Shown piece by piece: positions 35,137 to 45,216 of a DNA stretch of 64,000 bases. Both the position numbers and the translations under genes were made by a program. This stretch comes from Winogradskyella vidalii (GTDB taxonomy: Bacteria; Bacteroidota; Bacteroidia; Flavobacteriales; Flavobacteriaceae). The notes beneath the pieces were generated by a model. The model saw nothing but the letters and a program-made list of their open reading frames with translations. It did not search any database and had not been told where the DNA came from. The stretch covers positions 204,984 through 268,983 of the forward strand of contig NZ_JABFDG010000006.1 of NCBI RefSeq assembly GCF_013403955.1, in the 5' to 3' direction. Positions within the stretch are counted from its first letter, which is position 1; each line of letters starts with the position of its first letter.

Positions 35137-36891
35137 ATGAAAGCATTAAAACATCTAAATAAATATTTCTACAAATACCGATACCGCTTAATTATCGGTG
35201 TTATAATTACCATAATAGCTAAGATTTTCGCCCTCTTTACCCCTAGATTAGTTGGGGCTTCTATCAATGTGGTGTCCGATTATTTGAATAATAAAATTAC
35301 GGAAGAAGTCTTTAAAAACGATTTAACCATAAATATTCTATACCTCACTGGTGCCGCTGTAGTCGCTAGTATTTTTACGTTTTTAATGCGTCAAACCATT
35401 ATAAATGTGTCTCGTTATGTTGAATTTGATCTTAAAAACGAAATATACCAGCATTATCAAGTTCTTTCACTAAACTTCTATAAATCTAATAGAACAGGCG
35501 ATTTAATGAATCGTATTAGTGAAGATGTTGGCAAAGTTCGTATGTACGTAGGACCAGCATTAATGTATACTATTAATACGATTACATTATTTGCTGTGGC
35601 TTTAATTTATATGATTGATCGGTCGCCTTCCTTAACGTTATATACTTTATTACCTCTGCCCTTTTTATCAGTTGTAATCTATAAATTGAGCCGTTTAATT
35701 AACAAGCGTAGCACCATTGTACAACAGTCGCTTTCTACACTTTCTACGTATTCTCAAGAAACCTTTAGCGGAATTTCAGTTATAAAATCTTACGGCATTG
35801 AACCGCGTACAAATACTGAATTTGAAAAACTTTCAGCTCAAAACCGTCAAAAACAAATTAACCTCACTAAAGTTCAAGCTTTATTTTTCCCGATGATGAT
35901 ACTTTTAATTGGTGTTAGTAACTTAATAGTCATCTATATTGGAGGGATGCAATACATGAGTGGTGAAATTGACAACATAGGAACCATTGCTGAATTTATT
36001 ATCTATGTTAACATGCTAACTTGGCCAGTTGCTACAGTGGGTTGGGTGACCTCGCTTGTTCAACAAGCCGAAGCTTCACAACAACGAATTAATGAGTTTT
36101 TGAACACCTTACCAGAAATTAAGAATTTAGCCGACCAACCGACTCCGATTAAAGGTGATATTGAATTTAAAAATGTAACTTTTGTTTACCCAGACACTAA
36201 TATTGTAGCTTTAAAAGACCTTAGTTTTACTCTAAAATCTGGACAAACATTAGCTATTTTAGGAAAAACAGGATCTGGAAAATCAACTGTTCTCGATTTA
36301 ATTGGACGTTTATATGATATTGAAAAAGGTGAGATTTTAATTGACAATACGCCTATTTCTAAATTAAATCTTTTCAGTTTAAGAGAAAGCATTGGCTATG
36401 TGCCACAAGACGCATTTTTATTTTCAGACTCCATAAAGAATAACATTAAATTCGGAAAAGAAAATGCGACCGATGACGATGTTATTGAAGCTGCAAGTAA
36501 CGCGAAAGTTCATAAAAATATTCTTAAATTTAGTAACGGATATGATACCGTTTTAGGCGAGCGTGGTATTACACTTTCTGGTGGTCAAAAACAACGTATA
36601 TCTATTGCGAGAGCAATAATTAAGAAACCAGAAATTCTATTATTTGACGATTGTTTATCTGCTGTAGACACAGAAACAGAAGAAAAAATCCTTAAAAACC
36701 TCGTTAAGCTCACAAAAGACAAAACAACCATAATTGTGAGTCATCGGGTATCCTCTGCAAAGAATGCTAATTTAATTATTGTGCTAGACGATGGCAAAAT
36801 TATTGAGTCTGGAAATCATGAAAGTCTCATTAATTCCGATGGTTACTACAAAGAATTATACACTAAGCAACTCTCTGAAAAAGAAATGTAA
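35137..36891 (+). CDS. ABC exporter, fused membrane and ATPase domains
   Basis: A 584-residue half-transporter of the multidrug/lipid exporter type. Six transmembrane helices occupy about 18-320. The ATPase domain has Walker A GKTGSGKS at 376-383, Q-loop YVPQDAFLF near 421, signature LSGGQ at 480-484 and Walker B ILLFD at 500-504. The residue after Walker B is Asp505 where glutamate is usual, which occurs in the degenerate site of some heterodimeric exporters (TM287/288 type). No partner gene is adjacent. The substrate is unknown. Confidence 0.9.
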   Translation: MKALKHLNKYFYKYRYRLIIGVIITIIAKIFALFTPRLVGASINVVSDYLNNKITEEVFKNDLTINILYLTGAAVVASIFTFLMRQTIINVSRYVEFDLKNEIYQHYQVLSLNFYKSNRTGDLMNRISEDVGKVRMYVGPALMYTINTITLFAVALIYMIDRSPSLTLYTLLPLPFLSVVIYKLSRLINKRSTIVQQSLSTLSTYSQETFSGISVIKSYGIEPRTNTEFEKLSAQNRQKQINLTKVQALFFPMMILLIGVSNLIVIYIGGMQYMSGEIDNIGTIAEFIIYVNMLTWPVATVGWVTSLVQQAEASQQRINEFLNTLPEIKNLADQPTPIKGDIEFKNVTFVYPDTNIVALKDLSFTLKSGQTLAILGKTGSGKSTVLDLIGRLYDIEKGEILIDNTPISKLNLFSLRESIGYVPQDAFLFSDSIKNNIKFGKENATDDDVIEAASNAKVHKNILKFSNGYDTVLGERGITLSGGQKQRISIARAIIKKPEILLFDDCLSAVDTETEEKILKNLVKLTKDKTTIIVSHRVSSAKNANLIIVLDDGKIIESGNHESLINSDGYYKELYTKQLSEKEM

Positions 36892-36954
36892 TTATTTGTT
36901 GTTTAGCTTACTTTTTTTTTGGATTTTTGGATTGAAATTAAAACAGATTGAGAT

Positions 36955-37344
36955 ATGAGTGATTATGAAATGATGGACAAAGAAGAAATATATTCTAAAG
37001 TATTACGTGCTGGTAGAAGAACTTATTTTTTCGATGTTAGAGCTACTAAAGCTGGTGATTATTATTTAACGGTTACTGAGAGTAAAAAATTCACCAACGA
37101 CGATGGTTCATTCCATTATAAAAAACATAAAATCTACCTTTATAAAGAAGATTTTAAAGAATTTAGAGAAATCTTAGCTGAAATGACTGATTATATTATT
37201 GATGAAAAAGGTCATGAGGTTATTAGCGAACGTCATCAAAAAGACTTTAAACGCGAAAGTGATTTTGTTGCTCAAGAAGCTAAAACACCAGAAGATACTA
37301 AAACTACAGATAGTTTTACCGATATTAGTTTTGACGATATCTAA
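36955..37344 (+). CDS. PUR-like DNA/RNA-binding protein (DUF3276)
   Basis: A 129-residue protein matching the bacterial PUR-alpha-like family. Residues about 8-90 contain the beta-beta-beta-alpha repeat: IYSKVLRAGRRTYFFDVRA, DYYLTVTESKKF and HKIYLYKEDFKEFREIL. PUR proteins bind single-stranded nucleic acids; the bacterial cellular role is unclear. The C-terminal 40 residues are acidic and likely unstructured. It lies 63 bases after the ABC exporter gene. A shared hairpin follows. Confidence 0.88.
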   Translation: MSDYEMMDKEEIYSKVLRAGRRTYFFDVRATKAGDYYLTVTESKKFTNDDGSFHYKKHKIYLYKEDFKEFREILAEMTDYIIDEKGHEVISERHQKDFKRESDFVAQEAKTPEDTKTTDSFTDISFDDI

Positions 37345-37369
37345 GATTAACTGCTTTTAAATTTTAATG

Positions 37370-37403
37370 AAAAAGCCTTGACATTTATTTGTCAAGGCTT
37401 TTT
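37370..37403. terminator. bidirectional terminator after the PUR gene
   Basis: AAAAAGCCTTGACA (37370-37383) pairs with TGTCAAGGCTTTTT (37390-37403), between convergent genes. Confidence 0.88.
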
Positions 37404-37436
37404 TATGATTATAACCCTACACAGACTACTAGCAAA

Positions 37437-39323
37437 CTAATCTTTTAATATTTGAAAATCAATAGTAGAATCACTATAAACCTTATGCGTTTGCTTTTTA
37501 AAATCACTGGCTTTAGCTTCAAAAATATTATCGACGTAAGTCTGTGGATTAGCATCTATATAAGGAAAAAAAGTGCTCTGAACTTGCACTTGTATCTTAT
37601 GTCCTTTTTTAAACGTATGAAACACATCTTGTAATTTTAAATTCACTGCCGTTTTTTCATTGGGCACAAAAGGTTCTGGTTTAGACATGTTATTTCTAAA
37701 ACGCCCACGTAACACTTCACTCCTAACCATCATATGGTAATTACTCAATTTTAAATGGTCTTGCACATCCTTAGTGTTTTTGGTGTCTGCAGGAAACACA
37801 TCAATCACTTTTACAATCCAATCTGCAGCTGTTCCTGTAGTGGCTACATTTAATTTAGCTAAAATATCCCCTGCAAGCGTTACATCATTGTCTAAAACTT
37901 CAGTTTCAAACGTTAATACATCTGGTCGTCTCGAAGCAAAACGCTGATCATCTGTCATAAACTTACGTGGTGTAAATCCGACTTTAATATCTTCAGTATA
38001 AGGCACTGGTTTTTTAGGGTCACTTATAAAATCTGATGTCGCCAACATTTTATTAGGTAAGGTTGTTAAGTGCTCATCAGGCTGCATAAAATAGCTTTTA
38101 GTAGTCACATTTTTAGGAGGCCAAGTTTCAAAAGACTCCCATTGTTTAGTTCCTGTATTAAACATTTGTGCTTCTGCTAACCCTGTTTCACCATTAGCTT
38201 CACCTTTTAAGAAATGATTAAAAAATTTCGTTTCTACGTGTTTCTGAAAACCATCAGAAAGTTCATCTCCAAAATAGATATTACCCACCACTTGTCTTTC
38301 ATTGCTCCTAGCCCAATCACCATGACTCCAAGGTCCAAAAACTACGGTGTTGTAATTATCGCTATGTTCTTCAATGCTTTTATAGGTGTTAAATGGGCCG
38401 TATAAATCTTCGGCATCAAACAAACCTCCAACTACCATAGTTGCTGGCTTAATGTCTTTTAAATGCTGAATAATTCCTCTTCGTTGCCAAAACTCATCAT
38501 AGGTTACATGTGTTTTTAATTGTTCCATAAACACGTTGGTACTATCGTAATATTTATCTAGTTTACGCAGCGGCATATGATCTAAAAAAAACTGATGCTG
38601 ATCTTCGGTACCAATGTCAGGAAAAGAATACCACGACTCTGTTGTGGGTTGATCTTTCATATAACCAAAAACAGACGTTGCTCTCCAATAACTCAATAAA
38701 AAAGCCCCATTATGAATAAAATCATCAAAAAAGAAATCGCCAATACACGCTTGGGGTGATACCGCTTTTAAGGCGGGGTGCGCATCTAACAACGAATAGG
38801 TTGCGTAAAACCCTGGATAAGAAATACCGTAAGTTCCAACGTTTCCGTTATTATGCGCTACATTATTTACCAACCACTCAATGGTATCGTAAGTATCACT
38901 AGCTTCATCAATCTGCGTTCCTGTTTTATTAGGAATGTAAGGACGCATATTATCGTAAACCCCTTCACTATTCCAACGGCCTCGCACATCTTGATACACC
39001 ATAATATTCCCTTCTTCCATCAAATACTTATTAGGCCCAATCTTACTCCTAAATTCATCTTCACCATAAGGTCTGCAACTGTAAGGCGTACGCATCATTA
39101 ACATAGGATAGCTTTGAGACGTGTCTTTTGGGGAGTAGATGGTTGTATGAAGCTTTACACCATCGCGCATAGTAATCATGACTTCTTGTTTGGTGTAATG
39201 ATCTTTCGCATAGGTATTTTCAGCATTACTAACTTCAGTTGACGTTATAGCTTGATGCGTTTTGTCACTGCAGCTCCATAATCCTAAAGCAATAAAGGCA
39301 ATAAACAATAATTTCTTAATCAT
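37437..39323 (-). CDS. CocE/NonD family serine hydrolase, lipoprotein
   Basis: A 628-residue exported hydrolase related to cocaine esterase, glutaryl-7-ACA acylase and X-Pro dipeptidyl peptidase. The signal peptide ends in LWSC (Cys18), suggesting a lipoprotein. The alpha/beta-hydrolase domain has MRTPYSC, QDVRGRW, and nucleophile Ser168 in GTYGISYPG; the C-terminal beta domain begins near 400. A frame open to 39362 adds 13 residues before the signal peptide; ATG 39323 is chosen because it leaves a normal lipoprotein leader. Natural substrate is unknown; peptides or esters are plausible. Confidence 0.88.
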   Translation of the reverse strand: MIKKLLFIAFIALGLWSCSDKTHQAITSTEVSNAENTYAKDHYTKQEVMITMRDGVKLHTTIYSPKDTSQSYPMLMMRTPYSCRPYGEDEFRSKIGPNKYLMEEGNIMVYQDVRGRWNSEGVYDNMRPYIPNKTGTQIDEASDTYDTIEWLVNNVAHNNGNVGTYGISYPGFYATYSLLDAHPALKAVSPQACIGDFFFDDFIHNGAFLLSYWRATSVFGYMKDQPTTESWYSFPDIGTEDQHQFFLDHMPLRKLDKYYDSTNVFMEQLKTHVTYDEFWQRRGIIQHLKDIKPATMVVGGLFDAEDLYGPFNTYKSIEEHSDNYNTVVFGPWSHGDWARSNERQVVGNIYFGDELSDGFQKHVETKFFNHFLKGEANGETGLAEAQMFNTGTKQWESFETWPPKNVTTKSYFMQPDEHLTTLPNKMLATSDFISDPKKPVPYTEDIKVGFTPRKFMTDDQRFASRRPDVLTFETEVLDNDVTLAGDILAKLNVATTGTAADWIVKVIDVFPADTKNTKDVQDHLKLSNYHMMVRSEVLRGRFRNNMSKPEPFVPNEKTAVNLKLQDVFHTFKKGHKIQVQVQSTFFPYIDANPQTYVDNIFEAKASDFKKQTHKVYSDSTIDFQILKD

Positions 39324-39418
39324 AGGTTGGGTTGGTTTTAGAGATAAACGATAGACTGACAACCAATATAAAGTAACATGTACATTGTTGCTTTAAAAGT
39401 CATCAAGTTCTTAACTCT

Positions 39419-41869
39419 TTATTTTTTTATAAATTTTAATATTTCAAGCTGCGCACCTGATTTAATTTTTACAAAATACAATCCTGAATCATATTCTGAC
39501 ACATTGAAAAACACAGAAGTTGCTACAGCCTTTAATGTTTTTATAGTTCTACCATTTAAATCCATGATGGTTATTTCGCTTTTGTGGTGTAGCCCTTCAA
39601 TTGCTACTTCAGATACTGCGGGATTAGGATATAATTTTAGAGAAAGTTGTTCCGAATCGTTAACGGATAAAGCGTTACCTGAAAAAACAATTCTACTAAT
39701 TTCGGTGCCATCGCCTCCTATGGCTGTAAACGAAAAATAATCTTTAGTCCGACCCACATTTTGTAATTCAAATGTGATATCATCACCTAAATAGGCATCT
39801 AAATCTACACTCACTGTAGTATAACCATCTTGATAACGTGTTATTGGATTATAACTTGGACCATATTGCACACCGTTTATTAAAATCCTAAACCACGAAT
39901 TTAACGGTGTAGAACTGTAGTGATGCAACTGTTTAAACGTGATATCTACGACACCATCTACTAAATTGGCACCATCTATTTTAAATTTTAAGCCTGTTAA
40001 AAAGTCTTTATTATCATTCCACGCCTGAGACGCTGTAGTTGTATCTCCTCCTACCCATTCTGCATTAGAATTACGTTGATGAAGTACTAATCTATCGTAA
40101 ATTGAATAATTAACAAACTCTAAATTAGATGATTCACTATGCATCACCGAAAACAAGCCGGCTTGTAGTGACGATTCGTTATTAAAATAATTATCATACC
40201 CTAACTCCAAGTACTCTGGGTCAGTAGAAGTATATATTTTTTGCCAAGGCGAATGTGCAGCCTCGCAACTATTACGAACAAAAAGCTTGTATGATGTTGC
40301 TACTGTTAATTCTGAGAATGTGTAGCTATTACTATCAGAAACTAAATAATCTGCACCTAAATTTTCTTCAAATTCAGCTGCGACAACCTCATAACTATCA
40401 GTGGTTGTCGCATCCCAGTTTAGTGCAATATTATCCGCAGCACTAACTGATGAAATATTGGTAATAGACTCACAATCATTCTCTAACAAGCGTATGTTAT
40501 CTAAATAGGTTTTTCGGGTTGTAGATTTGCTTACATTTTCTAGCTTAATGGTTACCAATTCACCTACAAACTGAGACAAATCTATAGTAACAGTTTTAAA
40601 ATCATTGTCATCAAAAGCAGCATTATAAATAAAATCTTCGGCAACGCCTGTATACACATTATCATCTGCATAATTTTTTATTTTGACACGTAAATAAGCT
40701 TCGGATGTTTGACTAATATCAAATCTAAGAACGGGATCAATCGTGTTTTGAGTAAGATCTACATCTATTGAAAACGTTCTTATAAAATCCTGATTTTCTT
40801 CAAAAGGATCTCCATAATCATTCCAATTCAGATACTGTGGATATCCAGGACCATTAAGCATTAAACCATAAGCGCTTTCATTTGCAGCCTCAGTATTTAT
40901 TTCTACACCGTAATCTGGCACAGCATAATCACGTTGAAAATCGGATTCAAAATCAATGGTATAAGGCAGGGTTAACACCTCTGGTCTGGTTTTAAAATAA
41001 AAGCTACGATAACCTGCAGTAACGCCAAATGCATCGCAATCAGATTTTACATTGATATAATACGCTTGTGAAGGCAATAAACCCGATACTGAAAAGGTTT
41101 GATCATTAGTAATAGTGTACGATTCCGGTATTTCTTCACCTACTTCTGTAATTACATACCTGTAATGATTTGCTGTAGAGTTATCATTAAGAGTAAACTC
41201 AGCAGATGTATTGGTTATATTATCAATAGAGATCACCGATAAACCTTCGCAAACTTGTAAATTACCATCAAAACGTGTTTTAGCGTAAGAATTTTGCAAT
41301 AACACAGATGACGATGTTGAACCATCATCAAATTCTTCGGTTATACTTACTCTGCTTCGCGTAGGTGGATTATTAAAATTTTCTGTGCCTTGCCATCCAA
41401 ACAAAGCACTTGTTGATTGCCCCGGATTGACATCTTCTACATCAATAACCAAATTATCGATACCGTTATAATTAAAAGGCTCATCAAAAATTAAAATAAA
41501 CTCATACGCATTTGCGTAATAGGTGGAAATTCCTATTTGGGTTAAATCCGCATCAGCAATAAAACCATCTCCCGATTCAAACTCCTCTTTGGTTGTATGG
41601 CCTATTTTAAATATTAGGTTTGTATTAGGTGCAGGTGATGTCGTTGTATTTGAAAATGCAGTAAAAAATCGAAGGCCTGTTATCTCACCATTAAACTTTA
41701 TATGATCGGGATAATACAGGGTTTGTGTCCGAGAAAATTTTGCTTGAGGCACATAGGGCTGATTTGTATAGTCCCCCGAACCTCCAACAGTTACATAACT
41801 TGAAGGTATCAATTGTGCACTACTTATTACTGAACATAATAAGCTAACAATAAATAAAACGTTTTTCAT
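39419..41869 (-). CDS. T9SS cargo protein with fibronectin type III-like domains
   Basis: An 816-residue secreted protein with a signal peptide (1-18, VISSAQ). Two fibronectin type III-like stretches are visible, one at about 205-295 (SAEFTLNDNSTANHYRYVITE) and one at about 470-550 (NIALNWDATTTDSYEVVAAEF), with jelly-roll-like segments between and after them that contain adhesion-type LTIKLEN and DDITFELQN strands. The type A sorting domain is at about 745-816 (LKLYPNPAVSEVAIEG, MDLNGRTIK, GLYFVKI). No catalytic motif was seen. It may be an adhesin or a glycan-binding surface protein. Confidence 0.85.
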   Translation of the reverse strand: MKNVLFIVSLLCSVISSAQLIPSSYVTVGGSGDYTNQPYVPQAKFSRTQTLYYPDHIKFNGEITGLRFFTAFSNTTTSPAPNTNLIFKIGHTTKEEFESGDGFIADADLTQIGISTYYANAYEFILIFDEPFNYNGIDNLVIDVEDVNPGQSTSALFGWQGTENFNNPPTRSRVSITEEFDDGSTSSSVLLQNSYAKTRFDGNLQVCEGLSVISIDNITNTSAEFTLNDNSTANHYRYVITEVGEEIPESYTITNDQTFSVSGLLPSQAYYINVKSDCDAFGVTAGYRSFYFKTRPEVLTLPYTIDFESDFQRDYAVPDYGVEINTEAANESAYGLMLNGPGYPQYLNWNDYGDPFEENQDFIRTFSIDVDLTQNTIDPVLRFDISQTSEAYLRVKIKNYADDNVYTGVAEDFIYNAAFDDNDFKTVTIDLSQFVGELVTIKLENVSKSTTRKTYLDNIRLLENDCESITNISSVSAADNIALNWDATTTDSYEVVAAEFEENLGADYLVSDSNSYTFSELTVATSYKLFVRNSCEAAHSPWQKIYTSTDPEYLELGYDNYFNNESSLQAGLFSVMHSESSNLEFVNYSIYDRLVLHQRNSNAEWVGGDTTTASQAWNDNKDFLTGLKFKIDGANLVDGVVDITFKQLHHYSSTPLNSWFRILINGVQYGPSYNPITRYQDGYTTVSVDLDAYLGDDITFELQNVGRTKDYFSFTAIGGDGTEISRIVFSGNALSVNDSEQLSLKLYPNPAVSEVAIEGLHHKSEITIMDLNGRTIKTLKAVATSVFFNVSEYDSGLYFVKIKSGAQLEILKFIKK

Positions 41870-41923
41870 GATTGATGATTATGGCGCAATTTAGTAATTA
41901 AATTGTCCAAAAATTGTTAAAAT

Positions 41924-43546
41924 TTAAGATGCCTCCACGGAAGTAAACTCAAACTTACCACCATTAAACAAGCCTTTATCACTGAGTTTTAAAGCCGGAA
42001 TCACCAACAAAGCCATAAAAGACAAACTCATATAAGGTGCGTGAAGTTTGCTCCCTAATTGTTTTGCCATTTTATCTAACTCAGCATATTGTTTACCGAT
42101 TACTTCAGCATTTTTATCACTCATAATTCCGGCAACTGGAAGTGCCACCACTTTTTCTTCGGAATCACTTATCGCGCAAATACCACCTTCATTTTCTATT
42201 AAAAGATTCACAGCTTTACAAATCGCTTCATCCGAAACGCCTATGGCAATAATATTATGTGAATCATGACCGACAGAACTAGCAATAGCACCTTCTTTTA
42301 ATCCGTAATTTTTAATAAAGGCAATAGCTGGGTTACCGTTTTTGTAACGATTTACAACGGCCATTTTTAAAACATCAGTTTCGGTATTAGAAACTAAATT
42401 TCCTTCTTTAATTGTAGATGCTGCAATGATTTCATTTGTAACTAATTCGCCATCCAAACACTCTATAACTCTAATTTCTTTAGCCTCAGATTCATATTTA
42501 AAATCGGAAATTTCTTTTTTATCAGTATTGAAATTATTCAAGTTTTGAAATTCAACATGCGCTACTTTTGAAATGCCATTATAATAAACCAATTCACCAC
42601 CAATAATGGTCTGCAACGTTTTAAAATCTTTTAAATCTTCAAGCACAATACAATCTGCCGTATCCCCTACATTAAGCAAACCGACGTCTAAACCATAATG
42701 ATTTACAGGATTTATACAAGCTGCTTTTAAAACCTTAAAAACATCGTTGCCTTTAGCGACAGCCCTGGCACACAATTGATTGATATGTCCTAACAACAAA
42801 TCGTCAGGATGTTTGTCATCACTACAAAACATCATATTTTCATAATGTTCATCTAGTAAGGGTATTAAGGCTTCAAAATTTTTAGCAGCACTACCTTCTC
42901 TGATGATGACTTTCATACCTTTTTGAAGTTTCTCCAAACCTTCATCATAGGTAAAACACTCGTGATCCGTTGATATACCTGCAGAAATATACTTGGTTAA
43001 ATCATCGCCTCGTAATCCTGGCGCATGACCATCTACAGGCTTGTCATAATGCTTAGCCCATTCTATTTTCTTTAAAACTTCGGCATCATCATAAATAACG
43101 CCTGGGTAATTCATCATTTCAGCTAAATACTTAATATCCGGATTTTCCAACAACGTTTTAATATCGTCAGCATCAATAACTGCTCCAGCCGATTCAAAGC
43201 TTGTTGCTGGCACACAAGAAGGCGCTCCAAAATTGAATTTAAAAGGGGTTTTCTTTCCGTTTTCAATCATAAATTCCACACCAGCAACACCCAATACATT
43301 AGCAATTTCATGCGGGTCAGAAACGGTTGAAACCGTGCCGTGTTTTACGGCTATTTTAGCAAATTCTGAAGGTACCAACATAGAACTTTCGATGTGAATA
43401 TGAGCATCTATAAAACCCGGTAAAATGTAATGATTTTCCTCACAGTCTTTGGCTTCAATAGATTTAATTATGCCATTTTCGATGGTAACTTCACCTTTAA
43501 AAATGGTCTTATTTACGATGTCTACTATATGTCCTTTTAGTTTCAA
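41924..43546 (-). CDS. ade: adenine deaminase
   Basis: Converts adenine to hypoxanthine in purine salvage. The 540-residue amidohydrolase has the metal-binding [14 protein letters not shown] near residue 43, [10 protein letters not shown] near 97, the [11 protein letters not shown] segment, and [11 protein letters not shown] with a metal-ligand Asp. The C-terminal half (about 350-535) with [16 protein letters not shown] is typical of bacterial Ade. The start is TTG at 43546; no ATG precedes the conserved KGHIVDI region. It has no close operon partner. Confidence 0.93.
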   Translation of the reverse strand: MKLKGHIVDIVNKTIFKGEVTIENGIIKSIEAKDCEENHYILPGFIDAHIHIESSMLVPSEFAKIAVKHGTVSTVSDPHEIANVLGVAGVEFMIENGKKTPFKFNFGAPSCVPATSFESAGAVIDADDIKTLLENPDIKYLAEMMNYPGVIYDDAEVLKKIEWAKHYDKPVDGHAPGLRGDDLTKYISAGISTDHECFTYDEGLEKLQKGMKVIIREGSAAKNFEALIPLLDEHYENMMFCSDDKHPDDLLLGHINQLCARAVAKGNDVFKVLKAACINPVNHYGLDVGLLNVGDTADCIVLEDLKDFKTLQTIIGGELVYYNGISKVAHVEFQNLNNFNTDKKEISDFKYESEAKEIRVIECLDGELVTNEIIAASTIKEGNLVSNTETDVLKMAVVNRYKNGNPAIAFIKNYGLKEGAIASSVGHDSHNIIAIGVSDEAICKAVNLLIENEGGICAISDSEEKVVALPVAGIMSDKNAEVIGKQYAELDKMAKQLGSKLHAPYMSLSFMALLVIPALKLSDKGLFNGGKFEFTSVEAS

Positions 43547-43719
43547 AATGTATGCTTTTTATAGATTCCGTCAATTACAAGAATCTTTGATTTATATAAA
43601 ATAAAACTGACTATTAATAATTTAAGACGATTTACATAAATTAAAAGTTTAATCAATATCAGCTTCACAACGACTCAGCCTTTAGTACAACTTTAGCCTT
43701 AACCTTATTCAAATAAAGG

Positions 43720-45042
43720 TTATTGTTTCAATTCTATTTTTAAAATTTGCTTAGTTTCATCAGTAATTTTAAAGCGTTCATCAGCACGCATGCCTACAAC
43801 CCAAACCACCTTATTATTTGACGTCAGTAACCAAGTATTCTCTTTTTCTACTAGGGATAGTTTTTCATCTTTTAGAAATTTACTGAGCTTCTTTTTACCT
43901 TTCATTCCTAATGGCTGAAACACATCGCCTTCCTCCCAAAGTCTTAATTCTATTGGGAACTCTAACTTGTTCTTATCGACATAAATAATATCTTTTGAGG
44001 TTTCTGCAATGGCATCAACATCATCAAAAGGCATGATTCCTAATGGTGTTTTTATAATTCGGTTATGCACATCAGCTTCACTTAGCGTCATAGCGTCACT
44101 ATGATTTCCGTTTAAATCTGTTAAAATTAAAAAAGTTCTATGCTTTATCAGTCGATGGGTATTAGACTTAACTAACTTTCCTGATTCTGCATCTAAAAGC
44201 GCTACAACGTCATCCCAGGCCGTAAACCCATAGGCCTTAAAAACTTCATACAAATACGCTTTGGGATTATTACGACTTTTAAATTCAGCTATTTTATAAA
44301 TAATACCATAGTTATCAGTAGCTTCAATCGCATTACGTTTAAAAATCTTTAAATTTTCATCTACAATTTCAGCGGAATCATTAAGGTTTGAAATGGTATT
44401 TTGAAAACTATCTAAAAGTTGCGGATTAATTTCTTTTAAAATAGGCACCAATTCGTGTCGCAGTTTGTTTCTCAAATACTTTCTAGAAGCATTACTAGCA
44501 TCTTCACGCCATATAATCGTTTCCTGATTAGCAAACGCTTCAATTTGAGCTCTAGAAAACGGTAGCAACGGTCGCACCACATTAGCGTTAATCATCGGAA
44601 TTCCGGTTAAACCGTTTAATCCTGTACCTCTCGTAAAGTTAATTAAAAACGTCTCTAAATTATCATCAGCATGATGTGCGGTGAGTATATAATTGAACTG
44701 TAAGTGTTCTGCTAATTCTGCAAACCAGTCGTAGCGCAACTCCCGAGCCGCCATTTGTATTGAACATTTATTAATTTCAGCATAAGCTTCAGTATCAAAA
44801 CTCTGCACAAAAATTTCAACCTGTAATGTTTCTGCTAAATCTAAAACAAAAGCTTCGTCTTTATCACTTTCTTCAGCTCTTAGATTAAAGTTACAATGCG
44901 CCAGTGAAAACTTTAACTCCAGAGATTTACATAGGTGAGCCAATACAACACTGTCTATACCTCCAGAAATGGCGATAATTAATTTCCTTTCACTTAGAAT
45001 TGAAAGATTCTTTTCTATATGGTTTTTGAAGTCTTTATACAC
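43720..45042 (-). CDS. tilS: tRNA(Ile)-lysidine synthase
   Basis: Modifies the wobble cytidine of tRNA-Ile(CAU) to lysidine, an essential step for AUA decoding. The 440-residue protein has the PP-loop SGGIDS at 26-31, the HCNFNLR region, TAHHADDNLETFLINFTRGTGLNGLTGI (about 121-148, only part quoted as motif HHADDN), and C-terminal TilS domains. The start is GTG at 45042, four bases after a -7 box, so the message is expected to be leaderless. No other start is available before the conserved KDFKNHIEKN. Confidence 0.95.
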   Translation of the reverse strand: MYKDFKNHIEKNLSILSERKLIIAISGGIDSVVLAHLCKSLELKFSLAHCNFNLRAEESDKDEAFVLDLAETLQVEIFVQSFDTEAYAEINKCSIQMAARELRYDWFAELAEHLQFNYILTAHHADDNLETFLINFTRGTGLNGLTGIPMINANVVRPLLPFSRAQIEAFANQETIIWREDASNASRKYLRNKLRHELVPILKEINPQLLDSFQNTISNLNDSAEIVDENLKIFKRNAIEATDNYGIIYKIAEFKSRNNPKAYLYEVFKAYGFTAWDDVVALLDAESGKLVKSNTHRLIKHRTFLILTDLNGNHSDAMTLSEADVHNRIIKTPLGIMPFDDVDAIAETSKDIIYVDKNKLEFPIELRLWEEGDVFQPLGMKGKKKLSKFLKDEKLSLVEKENTWLLTSNNKVVWVVGMRADERFKITDETKQILKIELKQ

Positions 45043-45046
45043 TAGT

Positions 45047-45054
45047 CAAAGGTA
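45047..45054 (-). promoter_or_regulatory. -7 box of tilS
   Basis: Reads TACCTTTG on the minus strand, the same eight bases as at the glycosyltransferase gene. It ends four bases before the GTG start codon. Confidence 0.6.
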
Positions 45055-45216
45055 TTGAATTTTATGGATTCTAAAACGGACTGTCATTGTAAATTGAATA
45101 AGTCATCTGCTAACAAAGCTATTAAATATGATTTTTAATAACCTAACCGATGACAATTGTCATATCTATAACAATCGATTATGATTAACTTTAAATAAAT
45201 TTAAAAACCAAAAGTT

